64,000 nt of DNA from Anaerolineae bacterium (GTDB taxonomy: Bacteria; Chloroflexota; Anaerolineae; Anaerolineales; UBA4823): the NCBI GenBank assembly GCA_003327455.1, contig QOQU01000010.1:62001-126000 (forward strand). Reading direction: 5' to 3'. Below the pieces are notes generated by a model, which saw nothing but the letters and a program-made list of their open reading frames with translations, did not search any database and had not been told where the DNA came from. Below are positions 31,659 through 41,100 of this stretch, in pieces. The position numbers and the translations under genes were made by a program. Every line of letters begins with the position of its first letter. The stretch's first letter is position 1.

Positions 31659-33815
31659 CTATTTCACTTTCAAGCGGATTGTTCCGCTGCCTGTACCTGT
31701 GTCAATCGTTACTATCCAAGTGTCTCCAGACCCTGTAAGGGAGACAATCTGTACACCACTGAGTGTCCCTGTAACCAAAACTTCAAAATCAGCCAAAGTT
31801 AATCCAATGACAGGCTCAGAGAAAATTATCTGATAACGTACGGTCTGAGAACGTGACCGTAAAGGGTCTAAACGCGTAATGCTCACTACCTGAGGACGGG
31901 TTTTGTCTATCGTGTAACTCTCATCGCCTGTGTAAGGCTTGTTATTTATCCCATTTCCTGCCAAGTCATCGATAGTTGCACTAGAAGGTATATCCAAACG
32001 AATCGTTCCGTCACCAGAACCCGTGTTGACGGTAACGGTATAGCTACTTCCTGAACCACTGACCGAGGCAACACTTGCCCCCGTGATTCCAGAAACGGTC
32101 AACGAAAAATCGCTTCCATCAACCCCTGTAACAGCTTCCGAGAAAACAACCCCAAACTGTACTTGACTGGCGTTGGTCGGGGACGTACCTAAGCGCGTGA
32201 TTCCTGTAACCTGCGGAGCGGTCTTATCTATCGTGTAGCTTTGCCCCGATGTGTACGGCACACCAGAGATTGGATTACCCGCAGTATCCTGAATAGTCGC
32301 CGTCCCTTTGACATCCAAACGAATTGTCCCATTTCCAGACCCCGTGTTGACGGCAACCGAATAAATTGCTCCAGAACCGCTAACCGAGACAATGCTTGCC
32401 CCACTCACTCCGCTTGTCGTCAATTGAAAATCGCTTGTATCAACCCCAATAACGCTTTCAGTAAAGTTGACAGTAAACACAACCTGGCTGGCATTGGTCG
32501 GGTTGCTGCCATTCCGCACAATGCTGGATACCAATGGGGGGCTGGAATCTAGAACGAACTCCACTGCACCCATGTCATAAACCGCAATACTATCGCCATT
32601 CCCGTCTTGGGGACGGGATACTCCGCGTGCATCCGGGCTGATTCCTGTACTCATCCCCGCGTCAATAACAGGAGAGCCTACCAGCGGAGAGATGGTTTTA
32701 ATGAACCCGCCGTTATCTTGAAGCGCCCCTAGTTGGGGATCAGCCCCTGTGATATTACCGTTTCCGTCAAACAAAGTGCTGCAACTGATTTTTACAAGAT
32801 TGTGATAAACATCGCCATTTACCATAAGATAGCAATCGCTAGGAGTGTTGTTGGCAACGATATTATTTTCTAAGATGACTGTTCCACCTCCGGAAACAGC
32901 TTTACTAACATATAGCCCCCCATAAGAAGTCCCGCTATTATTGACAATAGTGTTATTGTAGAGTTGGGGGTTTTGGGCATACTTTTTTGATTCCACATGC
33001 ACACCCCCAGCTTTATATCCTGTGTTATTGCTGAAAGTGGAATTTTCAATACTAATATTTGTCGTAGTCCCCCCATCGAAACCACCTGCAACATTGTCGG
33101 TGGTGTGATTACCATAAAAGAGAGAGTTTTTTACTACCACCGTATCATCCACATCATCATCGTATGTTCCATATCCTTGTTTATTTCCCTGTATGATGGA
33201 ATTCTCAATTGTCGTTCTGTTGGAATAATCGGCAGAATACGCATAAATCGCCACTGCGTTGTTCCCGCTAATGGTCATGTTGCGAAAAAATATATCGAAA
33301 CCTGAATTCACACTTGGGTTGTATTTGAAAACCGCACTCCCTGTAAATCCTGTAACGACAAAACCATCATATATGAGAGGTAAACTTCCTCCAACGTTTT
33401 GCCATCCAGAGACTAAATTCGTTCCCTGGATGTTGTTATAGTCCAGCACAATTCCCCTTTCATCCACAATGTCATCGTTTCCAGTGTCACCCGAAAAGAT
33501 AGTCAGATTTTGCTTGATGTTGCGTTGATTTAGTTCGGTCTCTGTACCCGCAAAGCCCCCATAGACATTAATTGTCCAATACTTCGTTGTTACATACCGC
33601 CCCGCTTTGATCCATATTTCGGTATATCCACCCCCGTTTGACGGTACATCATCAACTATACAAGCATTTGCCCATGATGTGCAATTTCCTGCTCCTTGTC
33701 GGGTAGGAGCAATATACGCCCGCGAGGTTTGCGCTTTCACTTTTTGGCTTGGCTGATACAAAGCAAACAGTCCTAAAATTACCAAAACCAATGCTACGTA
33801 CAATCGCTTAGCCAT
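31659..33815 (-). CDS. Secreted beta-helix plus Ig-like adhesin
   Basis: 718 residues. Signal peptide (KRLYVALVLVILGLFALYQ). The N-terminal 400 residues are a right-handed beta-helix with Asn ladders (NNTIVNN, SNNTGYKAGG). Three Ig-like repeats follow, close in sequence to those of the 30343 protein. The shared repeats are similar at the nucleotide level too, for example the SYTIDKT region near 30595 and 31910. Together with its two neighbours it probably forms the adhesive surface of the pilus. No cell-wall anchor is seen. Confidence 0.75.
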   Translation of the reverse strand: MAKRLYVALVLVILGLFALYQPSQKVKAQTSRAYIAPTRQGAGNCTSWANACIVDDVPSNGGGYTEIWIKAGRYVTTKYWTINVYGGFAGTETELNQRNIKQNLTIFSGDTGNDDIVDERGIVLDYNNIQGTNLVSGWQNVGGSLPLIYDGFVVTGFTGSAVFKYNPSVNSGFDIFFRNMTISGNNAVAIYAYSADYSNRTTIENSIIQGNKQGYGTYDDDVDDTVVVKNSLFYGNHTTDNVAGGFDGGTTTNISIENSTFSNNTGYKAGGVHVESKKYAQNPQLYNNTIVNNSGTSYGGLYVSKAVSGGGTVILENNIVANNTPSDCYLMVNGDVYHNLVKISCSTLFDGNGNITGADPQLGALQDNGGFIKTISPLVGSPVIDAGMSTGISPDARGVSRPQDGNGDSIAVYDMGAVEFVLDSSPPLVSSIVRNGSNPTNASQVVFTVNFTESVIGVDTSDFQLTTSGVSGASIVSVSGSGAIYSVAVNTGSGNGTIRLDVKGTATIQDTAGNPISGVPYTSGQSYTIDKTAPQVTGITRLGTSPTNASQVQFGVVFSEAVTGVDGSDFSLTVSGITGASVASVSGSGSSYTVTVNTGSGDGTIRLDIPSSATIDDLAGNGINNKPYTGDESYTIDKTRPQVVSITRLDPLRSRSQTVRYQIIFSEPVIGLTLADFEVLVTGTLSGVQIVSLTGSGDTWIVTIDTGTGSGTIRLKVK

Positions 33816-33825
33816 CGAATACCTC

Positions 33826-35052
33826 CTACTCCCGTTGCAGCACTGGAAGCTCTATAGTATCCGCTCCGTACTGGTACAACTGCCGAAACGCCACATTTCC
33901 ACCTTTCAGCTCCTTCTCAATTTCCCATACTCCTAGTACCTGCCGTCGCCCGTCTCTCCATCCCACCTGCACCAGTAAATCAACCGCCATAACAAACATT
34001 TCTTTTGCGGCTTCAATGCGCACCTGCGCATCCGCAAACATCAGCACGCCTAAGCGGTGGATAGCGGTCTGGGGACTTTCGGCGTGCAAGGTAGAAAGCC
34101 CTGGATGGTCGGACATCTGCGCTCGAAAGAGCGACAAGGCGGCTTGCCCCGTGCGCACTTCTCCGACAATCAACCAATTGGGTGCCATGCGCATCGCATC
34201 ATCCACCCCATTAGAAAGCGAGTAGCCCGGCACATCACTGCCCACTACCTGTGGTCGAGCTTCCAATGTCACTACATTGGGCTGAGGCAGCCAGATTTCC
34301 TCGGGGTCTTCGATTTTGACAATACGTGCTGTTGATGGAATTCCGTGTGCCATTGCCGATAGAAACGTAGTTTTGCCCGTTGCTGTACCACCGATAACCA
34401 TCAGGCGGTATTTGCGCCTCACTAAATCGAGCAAAATCCGCATAACAGATTCAGGGCAAGCACCCCACGCAATGATTTGTTCTGGCGGAACAGGTCGAGG
34501 TTCAAACAAGCGGATGTTGATACTGGGATAGCCTTTCCCCGGAGTAAGTACAGGATGGATGATCTTCACACGCGCTCCACCCATACCCTCCATGCGCGGC
34601 AGTTTAGCGTCCACTGAGGGTTGAGCTTCAGAGATAGAGCGTCCGATAGGAGCAAGCAGAGCTTCGACACTGCGCCAGGTTTCGTCTATCGAGGGAGTGC
34701 GCGAGTAAGATTCAAAAAATTGCTCCCCTTTGCGCAACACCCACACCCCGCCATCGGGATTCATGACAATTTCTGATAGGTCGTTACGATTGGGAGGAAG
34801 AAGTTCGTCAAACACCCCTAAGCCACCCACTCTGGCAGCCAACTGCTGAGCCAGAGAGATCGTCAGGGTATGAGGAATGACCACCCCTATCCGTGTTCCA
34901 GCGTTTTGGATAGCATTTAAAGCCTGAGCGGATAAGCGTTGACGGTCGCGCAAAACATCAAGAGACAACCCCTGTAATTCTTGCGCTGCTCTCTCCAGCA
35001 ACTCGTCTTGCTGCTGTGGGGTAATAGTTTGTGCCACACTCATCCAGCTCAT
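33826..35052 (-). CDS. tadA: TadA-type pilus assembly ATPase
   Basis: 408 residues. Walker A GGTATGKTT near residue 221, Asp box and IEDPEEIW nearby, Walker B LIVGEVRTG, and the His box STLHAES. This is a GspE/VirB11 superfamily motor of the CpaF/TadA branch. It powers polymerisation of the Flp pilin with TadB and TadC. The stop overlaps nothing; the start overlaps the upstream TadZ stop by four bases. Confidence 0.9.
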   Translation of the reverse strand: MSWMSVAQTITPQQQDELLERAAQELQGLSLDVLRDRQRLSAQALNAIQNAGTRIGVVIPHTLTISLAQQLAARVGGLGVFDELLPPNRNDLSEIVMNPDGGVWVLRKGEQFFESYSRTPSIDETWRSVEALLAPIGRSISEAQPSVDAKLPRMEGMGGARVKIIHPVLTPGKGYPSINIRLFEPRPVPPEQIIAWGACPESVMRILLDLVRRKYRLMVIGGTATGKTTFLSAMAHGIPSTARIVKIEDPEEIWLPQPNVVTLEARPQVVGSDVPGYSLSNGVDDAMRMAPNWLIVGEVRTGQAALSLFRAQMSDHPGLSTLHAESPQTAIHRLGVLMFADAQVRIEAAKEMFVMAVDLLVQVGWRDGRRQVLGVWEIEKELKGGNVAFRQLYQYGADTIELPVLQRE

Positions 35053-36341
35053 AGCTTTACCCGTATTCCGAAGAGATTGAGTGTTTTCTCATGTTCTTTG
35101 CCGTTCTTGTTACTGGCGATGTTCAGTCCGCCGAACAAGGCGTCCCCAAGCGGTTTGAGCCCGCGTGCAAAACCGTCGCACGTATGCAAAGGTAATCGCC
35201 TGGCATCTTGCATCTCCCCAACCTGTGGGTCATCGGGAATTTGCGCCACGATAGGAGGAAAAGCTCTGCCCAAGAGGGAACTCGCCCCCCTATGCCATTC
35301 ATCAGCGGTCATCCGTCCGCCTACTCGATTGAGTACCACAAATACGCCGTTGGGAGAAATGCGATGTTCACCTGCCAGGCGTTCTACCACTGTGCGGTAG
35401 GCTTCCACCGTGCGCATAATTCCTTCCAATGACGGTCGCGCTACCAACACTAACGTGTTAGCAGCGGTAATAGCTGCCGAAGCCAGTGCGGTCGGTGGGG
35501 CATCCAACACAATAACCGCATAGCCGAGATAAGCTGCGGTAATTGCCAGTTTAGGAATGGAATTATCGGCATCTAAAGGCGTGGCAATTGCTTGCGCTTC
35601 AGATAAGACATCAGGAAAACCCGCTAACACATCTAGCGTATCCACTTTTTGTACAGCTGCCTTTAGCCCATCAGGGGTAGGATTTGCACGCCACAGGGTG
35701 ATGTTAGGGGCAGGTTTCAGCCCCAGAATCAAGGGTAAGTCATCTGGCGCGCCTAGACCGATTAAGAGTGTGGGTAATCCCCGCCGCGCGGCGTCATAAG
35801 CAAGATTGCTGGCAACGGTGGTTTTTCCGACACCGCCTGCCTGATTCCATACGGCGACAATGCGCAAGCCAACCGCCATCTGTGCGCTAAGCGAGGATGT
35901 AGGCATATTCCAGGCAGGGGCAGCAATCGAGCGGGCGGATTGACGGATAGCTTGTACATCACCGTACATTTTGCCCGTTAATTCTGGCAGGTTTAGGTCG
36001 CCTTTCCACACCCCTTTGACACAAGGCACTTGTTTGATAGTGTCTATCGCGTGTTGGTCCGCTTCGGCGGGCAATACCACGTAAGCCAACCCGCCAAAAC
36101 TGGTCAGCATACTTACCGTAGGTTGTAATCCGCTGAAGATCATCGCATCAACCAGTAGGATGTCGGGATTGGTCACGAGCTTGCCAGCTAAATCGGCTGC
36201 TTCAGTCGCCTGCATAGTAACCCGAAAGCGGGCATCCCCCACCAGCACCATGTACCAGCTTTGCACGCGGGGAGTGGGGCCTGCCAGGATGACGGTCACC
36301 TGGTCAGCAGCTTGTTGTAATGTACTTCCCCAATCGTTCAT
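35049..36341 (-). CDS. tadZ: TadZ/CpaE-like MinD-family ATPase
   Basis: 430 residues. A receiver-like N-terminal domain (residues 1-110) is followed by a MinD-type ATPase with the deviant Walker A NQAGGVGKTT near residue 167, and VIVLDAPPTA as Walker B. TadZ/CpaE proteins place the Tad machine in the cell. Coupled to TadA by a four-base overlap. Confidence 0.85.
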   Translation of the reverse strand: MNDWGSTLQQAADQVTVILAGPTPRVQSWYMVLVGDARFRVTMQATEAADLAGKLVTNPDILLVDAMIFSGLQPTVSMLTSFGGLAYVVLPAEADQHAIDTIKQVPCVKGVWKGDLNLPELTGKMYGDVQAIRQSARSIAAPAWNMPTSSLSAQMAVGLRIVAVWNQAGGVGKTTVASNLAYDAARRGLPTLLIGLGAPDDLPLILGLKPAPNITLWRANPTPDGLKAAVQKVDTLDVLAGFPDVLSEAQAIATPLDADNSIPKLAITAAYLGYAVIVLDAPPTALASAAITAANTLVLVARPSLEGIMRTVEAYRTVVERLAGEHRISPNGVFVVLNRVGGRMTADEWHRGASSLLGRAFPPIVAQIPDDPQVGEMQDARRLPLHTCDGFARGLKPLGDALFGGLNIASNKNGKEHEKTLNLFGIRVKL

Positions 36342-36347
36342 ATTCGC

Positions 36348-37259
36348 CTACCTCCCAAAGGGGGTCGGGGTTGGAATAACGGGAGGCGAAGTCGCCACAG
36401 GAACAATTGGGGTTTCCGTTACGACATCGGTTGTTTCGGGCGTAAACATCGCCGTAGCGGTCAAGTCGGGAGTGGGGGTGGGTTGCGGGGTCAACGCCAA
36501 TTCGGGCAGGAAAATGCCCGGGCTGTTGAAGTCCGCCGCAACTTGGCTTTCCAGTACCAGTGACAATTCGACATCCTGCGCCTGGTCAAGGGCAGGGAGC
36601 AGGTCAATCAGGTTGACGTAGCGCTGTTCGCTAAGCAGTGTCCCATCGGGCAAAGGAAAATCATAAATCAGCACTTGAGTCTCGATGGGTACAGCCAAAA
36701 CCACAACACCCTCATCACTCCTTCCACTTTCCATACCTGCACCGATAAACGTTCCAGCCTGCGGAGTTCCCTGCGGGGCTGTATTGGAGGGTTGGTTGAG
36801 ACGAAATTCGGGCGTGATGAACAACACCCGTAACCCCCCAGCCACATATTTAGAATATGTGCCGTTTACACTACGCAATACAGCGGTTACACCTACCAAA
36901 TTACCAGGATTGATCAATCCTGCCAACCCCGCCGAATCGTTGACGCGGATCGCCACAGCACGCTCATTAGGTTGTAGCTCAATATTTTGTCCTCCGAGAT
37001 GAGAAGCAAGGATGATGTCGCCTGCCATGCGGTCAAATTTCAGCGTTTGACCGTAGAGGTCTTCGATGCGATTGTATCCGTCCTGCGGTACGCTGGAAAA
37101 TGGCAGGCTTTTCAAGATGACATCCCCTTGCTGGATGGTATGTCGGGCAGGCAGGTCAACCGCTGCCACCACCACCTCAGCCTGTTTTTCGGGTCTCGAA
37201 AGACCCAAAGCTACAAAAAATACCAAACCGGCAATCAAAACAGGTAACAATTTTTTCAT
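36348..37259 (-). CDS. cpaB: CpaB/RcpC-like SAF-domain protein
   Basis: 303 residues. N-terminal membrane anchor (KLLPVLIAGLVFFVALGL), then a SAF domain (VVVAAVDLPARHTIQQGDV) and an RcpC/CpaB region (RAVAIRVNDSAGLAGLINPGNLVGV). The C-terminus is a Pro/Thr tail (TPTPTPDLTATAMF). In diderms CpaB helps the secretin channel; no secretin gene is present here, as expected in a one-membrane cell. Confidence 0.85.
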   Translation of the reverse strand: MKKLLPVLIAGLVFFVALGLSRPEKQAEVVVAAVDLPARHTIQQGDVILKSLPFSSVPQDGYNRIEDLYGQTLKFDRMAGDIILASHLGGQNIELQPNERAVAIRVNDSAGLAGLINPGNLVGVTAVLRSVNGTYSKYVAGGLRVLFITPEFRLNQPSNTAPQGTPQAGTFIGAGMESGRSDEGVVVLAVPIETQVLIYDFPLPDGTLLSEQRYVNLIDLLPALDQAQDVELSLVLESQVAADFNSPGIFLPELALTPQPTPTPDLTATAMFTPETTDVVTETPIVPVATSPPVIPTPTPFGR

Positions 37260-37456
37260 TGGTGAGTTGCCTCCTGAATTTGTTTATCGCTCCCGACAAC
37301 GATCCAGGCAGCCAAATCGCTTACGCTACGCATTCCCCATTCCAGGATGTGCTGGTCGCCATCGGGGGAGCGTTCCACTACCAAAACAAATATGCGATTC
37401 AGGTCGGAACGGGCTCTTTCGAGAGCATCAATAATGGCTTGTAAATCTGTTGTCAT
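37256..37456 (-). CDS. Small hypothetical protein
   Basis: 66 residues from the ATG at 37456 with GGAGGAAATT ahead. It overlaps CpaB by four bases. One short domain with a VLVVERSPDG strand and DLAAWIVVG. Not recognised. Coupling to CpaB suggests a Tad-related role. Confidence 0.55.
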   Translation of the reverse strand: MTTDLQAIIDALERARSDLNRIFVLVVERSPDGDQHILEWGMRSVSDLAAWIVVGSDKQIQEATHQ

Positions 37457-37458
37457 TC

Positions 37459-37665
37459 TTAATTTCCTCCAGTTGTAGGTCTTGGGGTGTTTATTTCCTG
37501 CCACCACCCAGGCGTGGATGTTGGAGTAGGTGTTTGGGTGATAAGGGCTGGCTGCGCTCTTTCCGTGTTCAATATCAGGGTGTCGGCAACCTCACCCACG
37601 AATAACAGACTGATGAACAAAAGGAAAAATATACCGAATAAGACCGCTTCAGCTCGTCTCGACAT
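37459..37665 (-). CDS. Small single-pass membrane protein
   Basis: 68 residues from the ATG at 37665 (AGGGG ahead). One membrane segment (VLFGIFFLLFISLLFVG) and a Pro/Thr outer tail (ITQTPTPTSTPGWW). It is probably an assembly component or pilus-like minor subunit. Not recognised. Confidence 0.55.
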   Translation of the reverse strand: MSRRAEAVLFGIFFLLFISLLFVGEVADTLILNTERAQPALITQTPTPTSTPGWWQEINTPRPTTGGN

Positions 37666-37945
37666 GGCAATCCCCTGTAAGAATGGAATAAACCTGCATA
37701 CAGTGCCAGCACTCGCGGGCATGGCGTTCCAATCTACGCCAGTGCTGCGGGAGCGGATCAAGTAAGTAGGCAACCAGATACATTGTGCCTATCGGGCAGC
37801 GATCATCGTCTCCAATTGCGGATACAGACAGTGTACAAGTCCAGCAATTGGAGAGATGGCGGATGAATGCTGGTATCTTCTCTTCTTCAATCAGCAGCTG
37901 ACCATTGGGACAAAGCGCTGGTGCTTCTGTTTTTTTGTGTTCCAT
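37649..37945 (-). CDS. Cys-rich protein with two HxxxCxxC fingers
   Basis: 98 residues. Two anti-sigma-type zinc motifs: HLSNCWTC (about 30-37) and HARECWHC (about 77-84). Zinc-binding anti-sigma factors and mycothiol-sensing proteins use this motif, but no sigma factor gene is near and there is no membrane segment. It overlaps the genes on both sides. Redox or zinc sensing within the operon is a guess. Confidence 0.6.
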   Translation of the reverse strand: MEHKKTEAPALCPNGQLLIEEEKIPAFIRHLSNCWTCTLSVSAIGDDDRCPIGTMYLVAYLLDPLPQHWRRLERHARECWHCMQVYSILTGDCHVETS

Positions 37946-38105
37946 CGGAAAGTGTTCCTTTTCTTTTCTTCCACTGCTTCAAAGCATGGGCGCATTGTTC
38001 GCATACCAGACAATGCGCCAAGAACTTATCTGCACTGTTTGCTTGACCTAGAATCACCTGTCCTTCTTCGCAAAAATCACGAAATTCGATAAATTTATCG
38101 AGCAT
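37887..38105 (-). CDS. Small protein with one HxxxCxxC finger
   Basis: 72 residues. It contains AHCLVCEQC (HxxxCxxC), like its downstream neighbour. The 59-base overlap with that gene and the one-base overlap with the VirB4-like gene show tight coupling. Basic tail. Function unknown. Confidence 0.55.
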   Translation of the reverse strand: MLDKFIEFRDFCEEGQVILGQANSADKFLAHCLVCEQCAHALKQWKKRKGTLSDGTQKNRSTSALSQWSAAD

Positions 38106-41100
38106 TACAAAACAATCCTTCCTATCCGTGCTGCAATTTCCTCATCGGTTGGTTCGGGCGCGCCAACGGGCAACGGCCGAAAGAGAAACGGCTGCTGCAT
38201 TTCGCGCTGGGTGCTGTACGGAAACCGCCCGATGAACATCCCGATTTGTAAATCCGCCAAGAAACGCCGCCACGGTTCATCTACAAACCCCTTTTCGCTC
38301 CGCGCAATTCCTGATAAGACAATATCTTTGTCTTTGGGGTTCTTCAGGAAACCCACCACCAAGTTGTTGCAGGAGGAGATGATGTCTTGCGGAATAAGAC
38401 TTGGGGCTTGGGTTATAACGTGCAGTCTTGCCTTGTATTTTCGGGCGTCGCGGAACATATCGCCGAATCGCTGTGAGAGTGAGACCCCTCCCGTGTCATC
38501 CTCACTGCCTGCGTCAACACCGCCGAAAATCTTATTAGCTTCCTCAAAAAAAATCTGCAACAGAGGTTCATCCGTATTGACTTCATGCACCCGCCTTGCT
38601 ACCATGTCGGTGTAGAGATGCCAGCCGATCCACCCCAAGAGAAAGGCTTTACCGAAATCATCCAAGAACATTCCACCCTCGATGATGGCAATCCCCCAGG
38701 GTTTGGCGAGATCTTCCATCGGCACGGTGTCGGAGCCTGGAGCAAATTGGATGCTGGCAGCCCCCTGCACCAGAGCATTCAAACGGTATAAAATACCTTC
38801 CAAGACCCCCGTCAGCATGGTGTCGCGACTGGGTACTTGGGAGAGTTTGTCTTGGATAGTTTGGTACAAATCGTTCAGCCCTACCCGTGAGCTGCGTTGC
38901 ACAGCAAGGCGTTGTTTTTGCTCAAGCGTCAAATCGCCGAGGGGGGTATTCAGTTTAGCCTGTACAAGATCTGCTTCCTCGTTGTTCCATACTTTCCCCC
39001 ATTGTGGATCGCGCCGCACTTCGGGGTCATCCACTAACACCCCTGCTGCGATATAAATCTTACGCAAAGCATCTAACAATTCCTGTTTCTGGCGCTTAAC
39101 ACCCAACCTTGCAACACTGCCAAAAATGTCAGCAAAGGCACGCCATTGGGTTTCGGGATTGATATTACGTCCGATTTGCAAAGGATTCCAGCGTAGCGGT
39201 CGCGCCGCCGATGGCCACAGTTGACGGATGTCCACATGACCTTCCAGCCCTGGGGCATTGAGCAATGCCCGCCAGCCCGCCCCGAAGTCCAATACGACCG
39301 TCCGCAAATGCCAGTGTATGGTGGTCTCATACGCCAAGCGCATGGCTGATACCGTCTTCCCGAAACCTGTATCGGCAGCAAACATGGTGTGAAAAAGCCG
39401 TTCCTGGTCGAGCCTTACCTGTACGGGTGTCAGGTCGCGGGTCAAAGGAGAAAATTGATGTCCCAGCACCACATCACCGGACATGATGGGGTAAAAGGTC
39501 AAGCCCTTCGGGGTAGGGGCAATAGTTACCACTGCCGTACCTTCTTCAACCAGCCCTGGAGCAGTATAGGCTGCTAGCTGCCCTGCGCTGAGCAAGGTGG
39601 CATAACGCGTCCATAACAGCCCGTCAAAAGGGTCGCCATCCCCCAAGGTTGGAGATGGCAATACCGCCAAAGCAGATGCCCGTAACACCTGTTCGTCTTG
39701 GACGCTAAACGGTTTGACTGTCAATACCGGTGTAGGAACGTTGACACCGTGAAAAGCCTGCGGGGCCAGCGTCTCGACCGCCGCCGCCCCCCGCTCGGAA
39801 GCGGTGAGTAGCAAGGCATCTGTCATGAACCCGCCTTCTGCCGAGGCCTGGTTGAGCAAGCCCTCAAACTGGCGCAAAATTTCCGTCAAGCGGTCAGCGA
39901 CATCATCTTCGGTCTGCCAAGAACGACCCAGACTGATACCTGGCACAATACCTGTGGACAGCCCCATGCTCAATCCCTGAGAGATACCGCGTGCAGAGGC
40001 TTCCCCAAGCGCCACGCCATCTGTATGCGCCCTGCCCGTTTGCTCTCCAACGGTATCTGCTGTTCCCCAGGCTTCACTCCTTCCTGTCGAATGCGCCCAC
40101 GATTCGGTCTCCGTCCAGGCTTCTCCCTGACTGAAAGCCTGCCCTTTGGTGTGTCCTCCGCCCCACGATTTGGATTTTCCCACCGTATCCGTTACACCAT
40201 CTGTTACAGCATGACCGCTTGTTTTGGTTGTTGACTCAAAGCTACTGCCCCCAGAAGACCAGGATGAGCTTCCGCCTTGAGACCAGGATGAGCCTTTTGC
40301 CCAGCCTGAATGGGATGAATCAGCACTGCCGCGACTGACAGAATCGGCGCTGCCCACATTGTGAGACACCCCCATGCTTGATCCTTGTGAATGACCATTG
40401 GTCTGCCCCATGCTCCAACCAGCATTTCCCCCTACATCTGCTCCTATGCTGCCAACCCCCGGCACGCCCAAGCTGCCCTTCGTGCCGAAATTGACTCCCG
40501 CATTGATCCCCTGATTGGTGGAATGCGAAGTTGAAGCATTTACGCCAAAGGTTGTCCCAGACCCCACTGAAGCAGTATGCCCAGCGCTGGCGCTGTCGGT
40601 GTGACCTACCCCGCCGCTTGCCATTTCGCTACCGCCTTGCGACCAGGATGATCCACCCCCCACTGACCAGGATGAGCCTGTTCCGCTTGTCTTAGAGACC
40701 GAAGTGGAATTTGTCTCGGCGTGAGAGACGCTGTGCGCCGATGATTCGGACTGGCCCCAGTTGGTGCTGTCGCTCTCTGAAGTGGTGCTGGAGATGGAGC
40801 GAGTGTGAGACTTTGCCCCACCTTCTGTCCAGGATTCGCTCACCCCATGCGAATGGCTGTCGGTATGGGCTGTGCTGTGTGACTGGTTGACCGAATCAGT
40901 ATGGGACGTAGCGCTAGACTGTGACCCCAGCTTGCTCCCGCCGGTTGACTGTCCCAGGGCAGCCAGGATCGGGATGGAAAAGTTGAAACCAATACTGACC
41001 GTGCCTCTCCGCCTGGAAGCAATGTTGCTGGCGACCTCGGCTACCCGCACCAGTCCACTGGCAAGCTGGCGGCGGGGAATGTGATGAGCGGTCACCTGGA

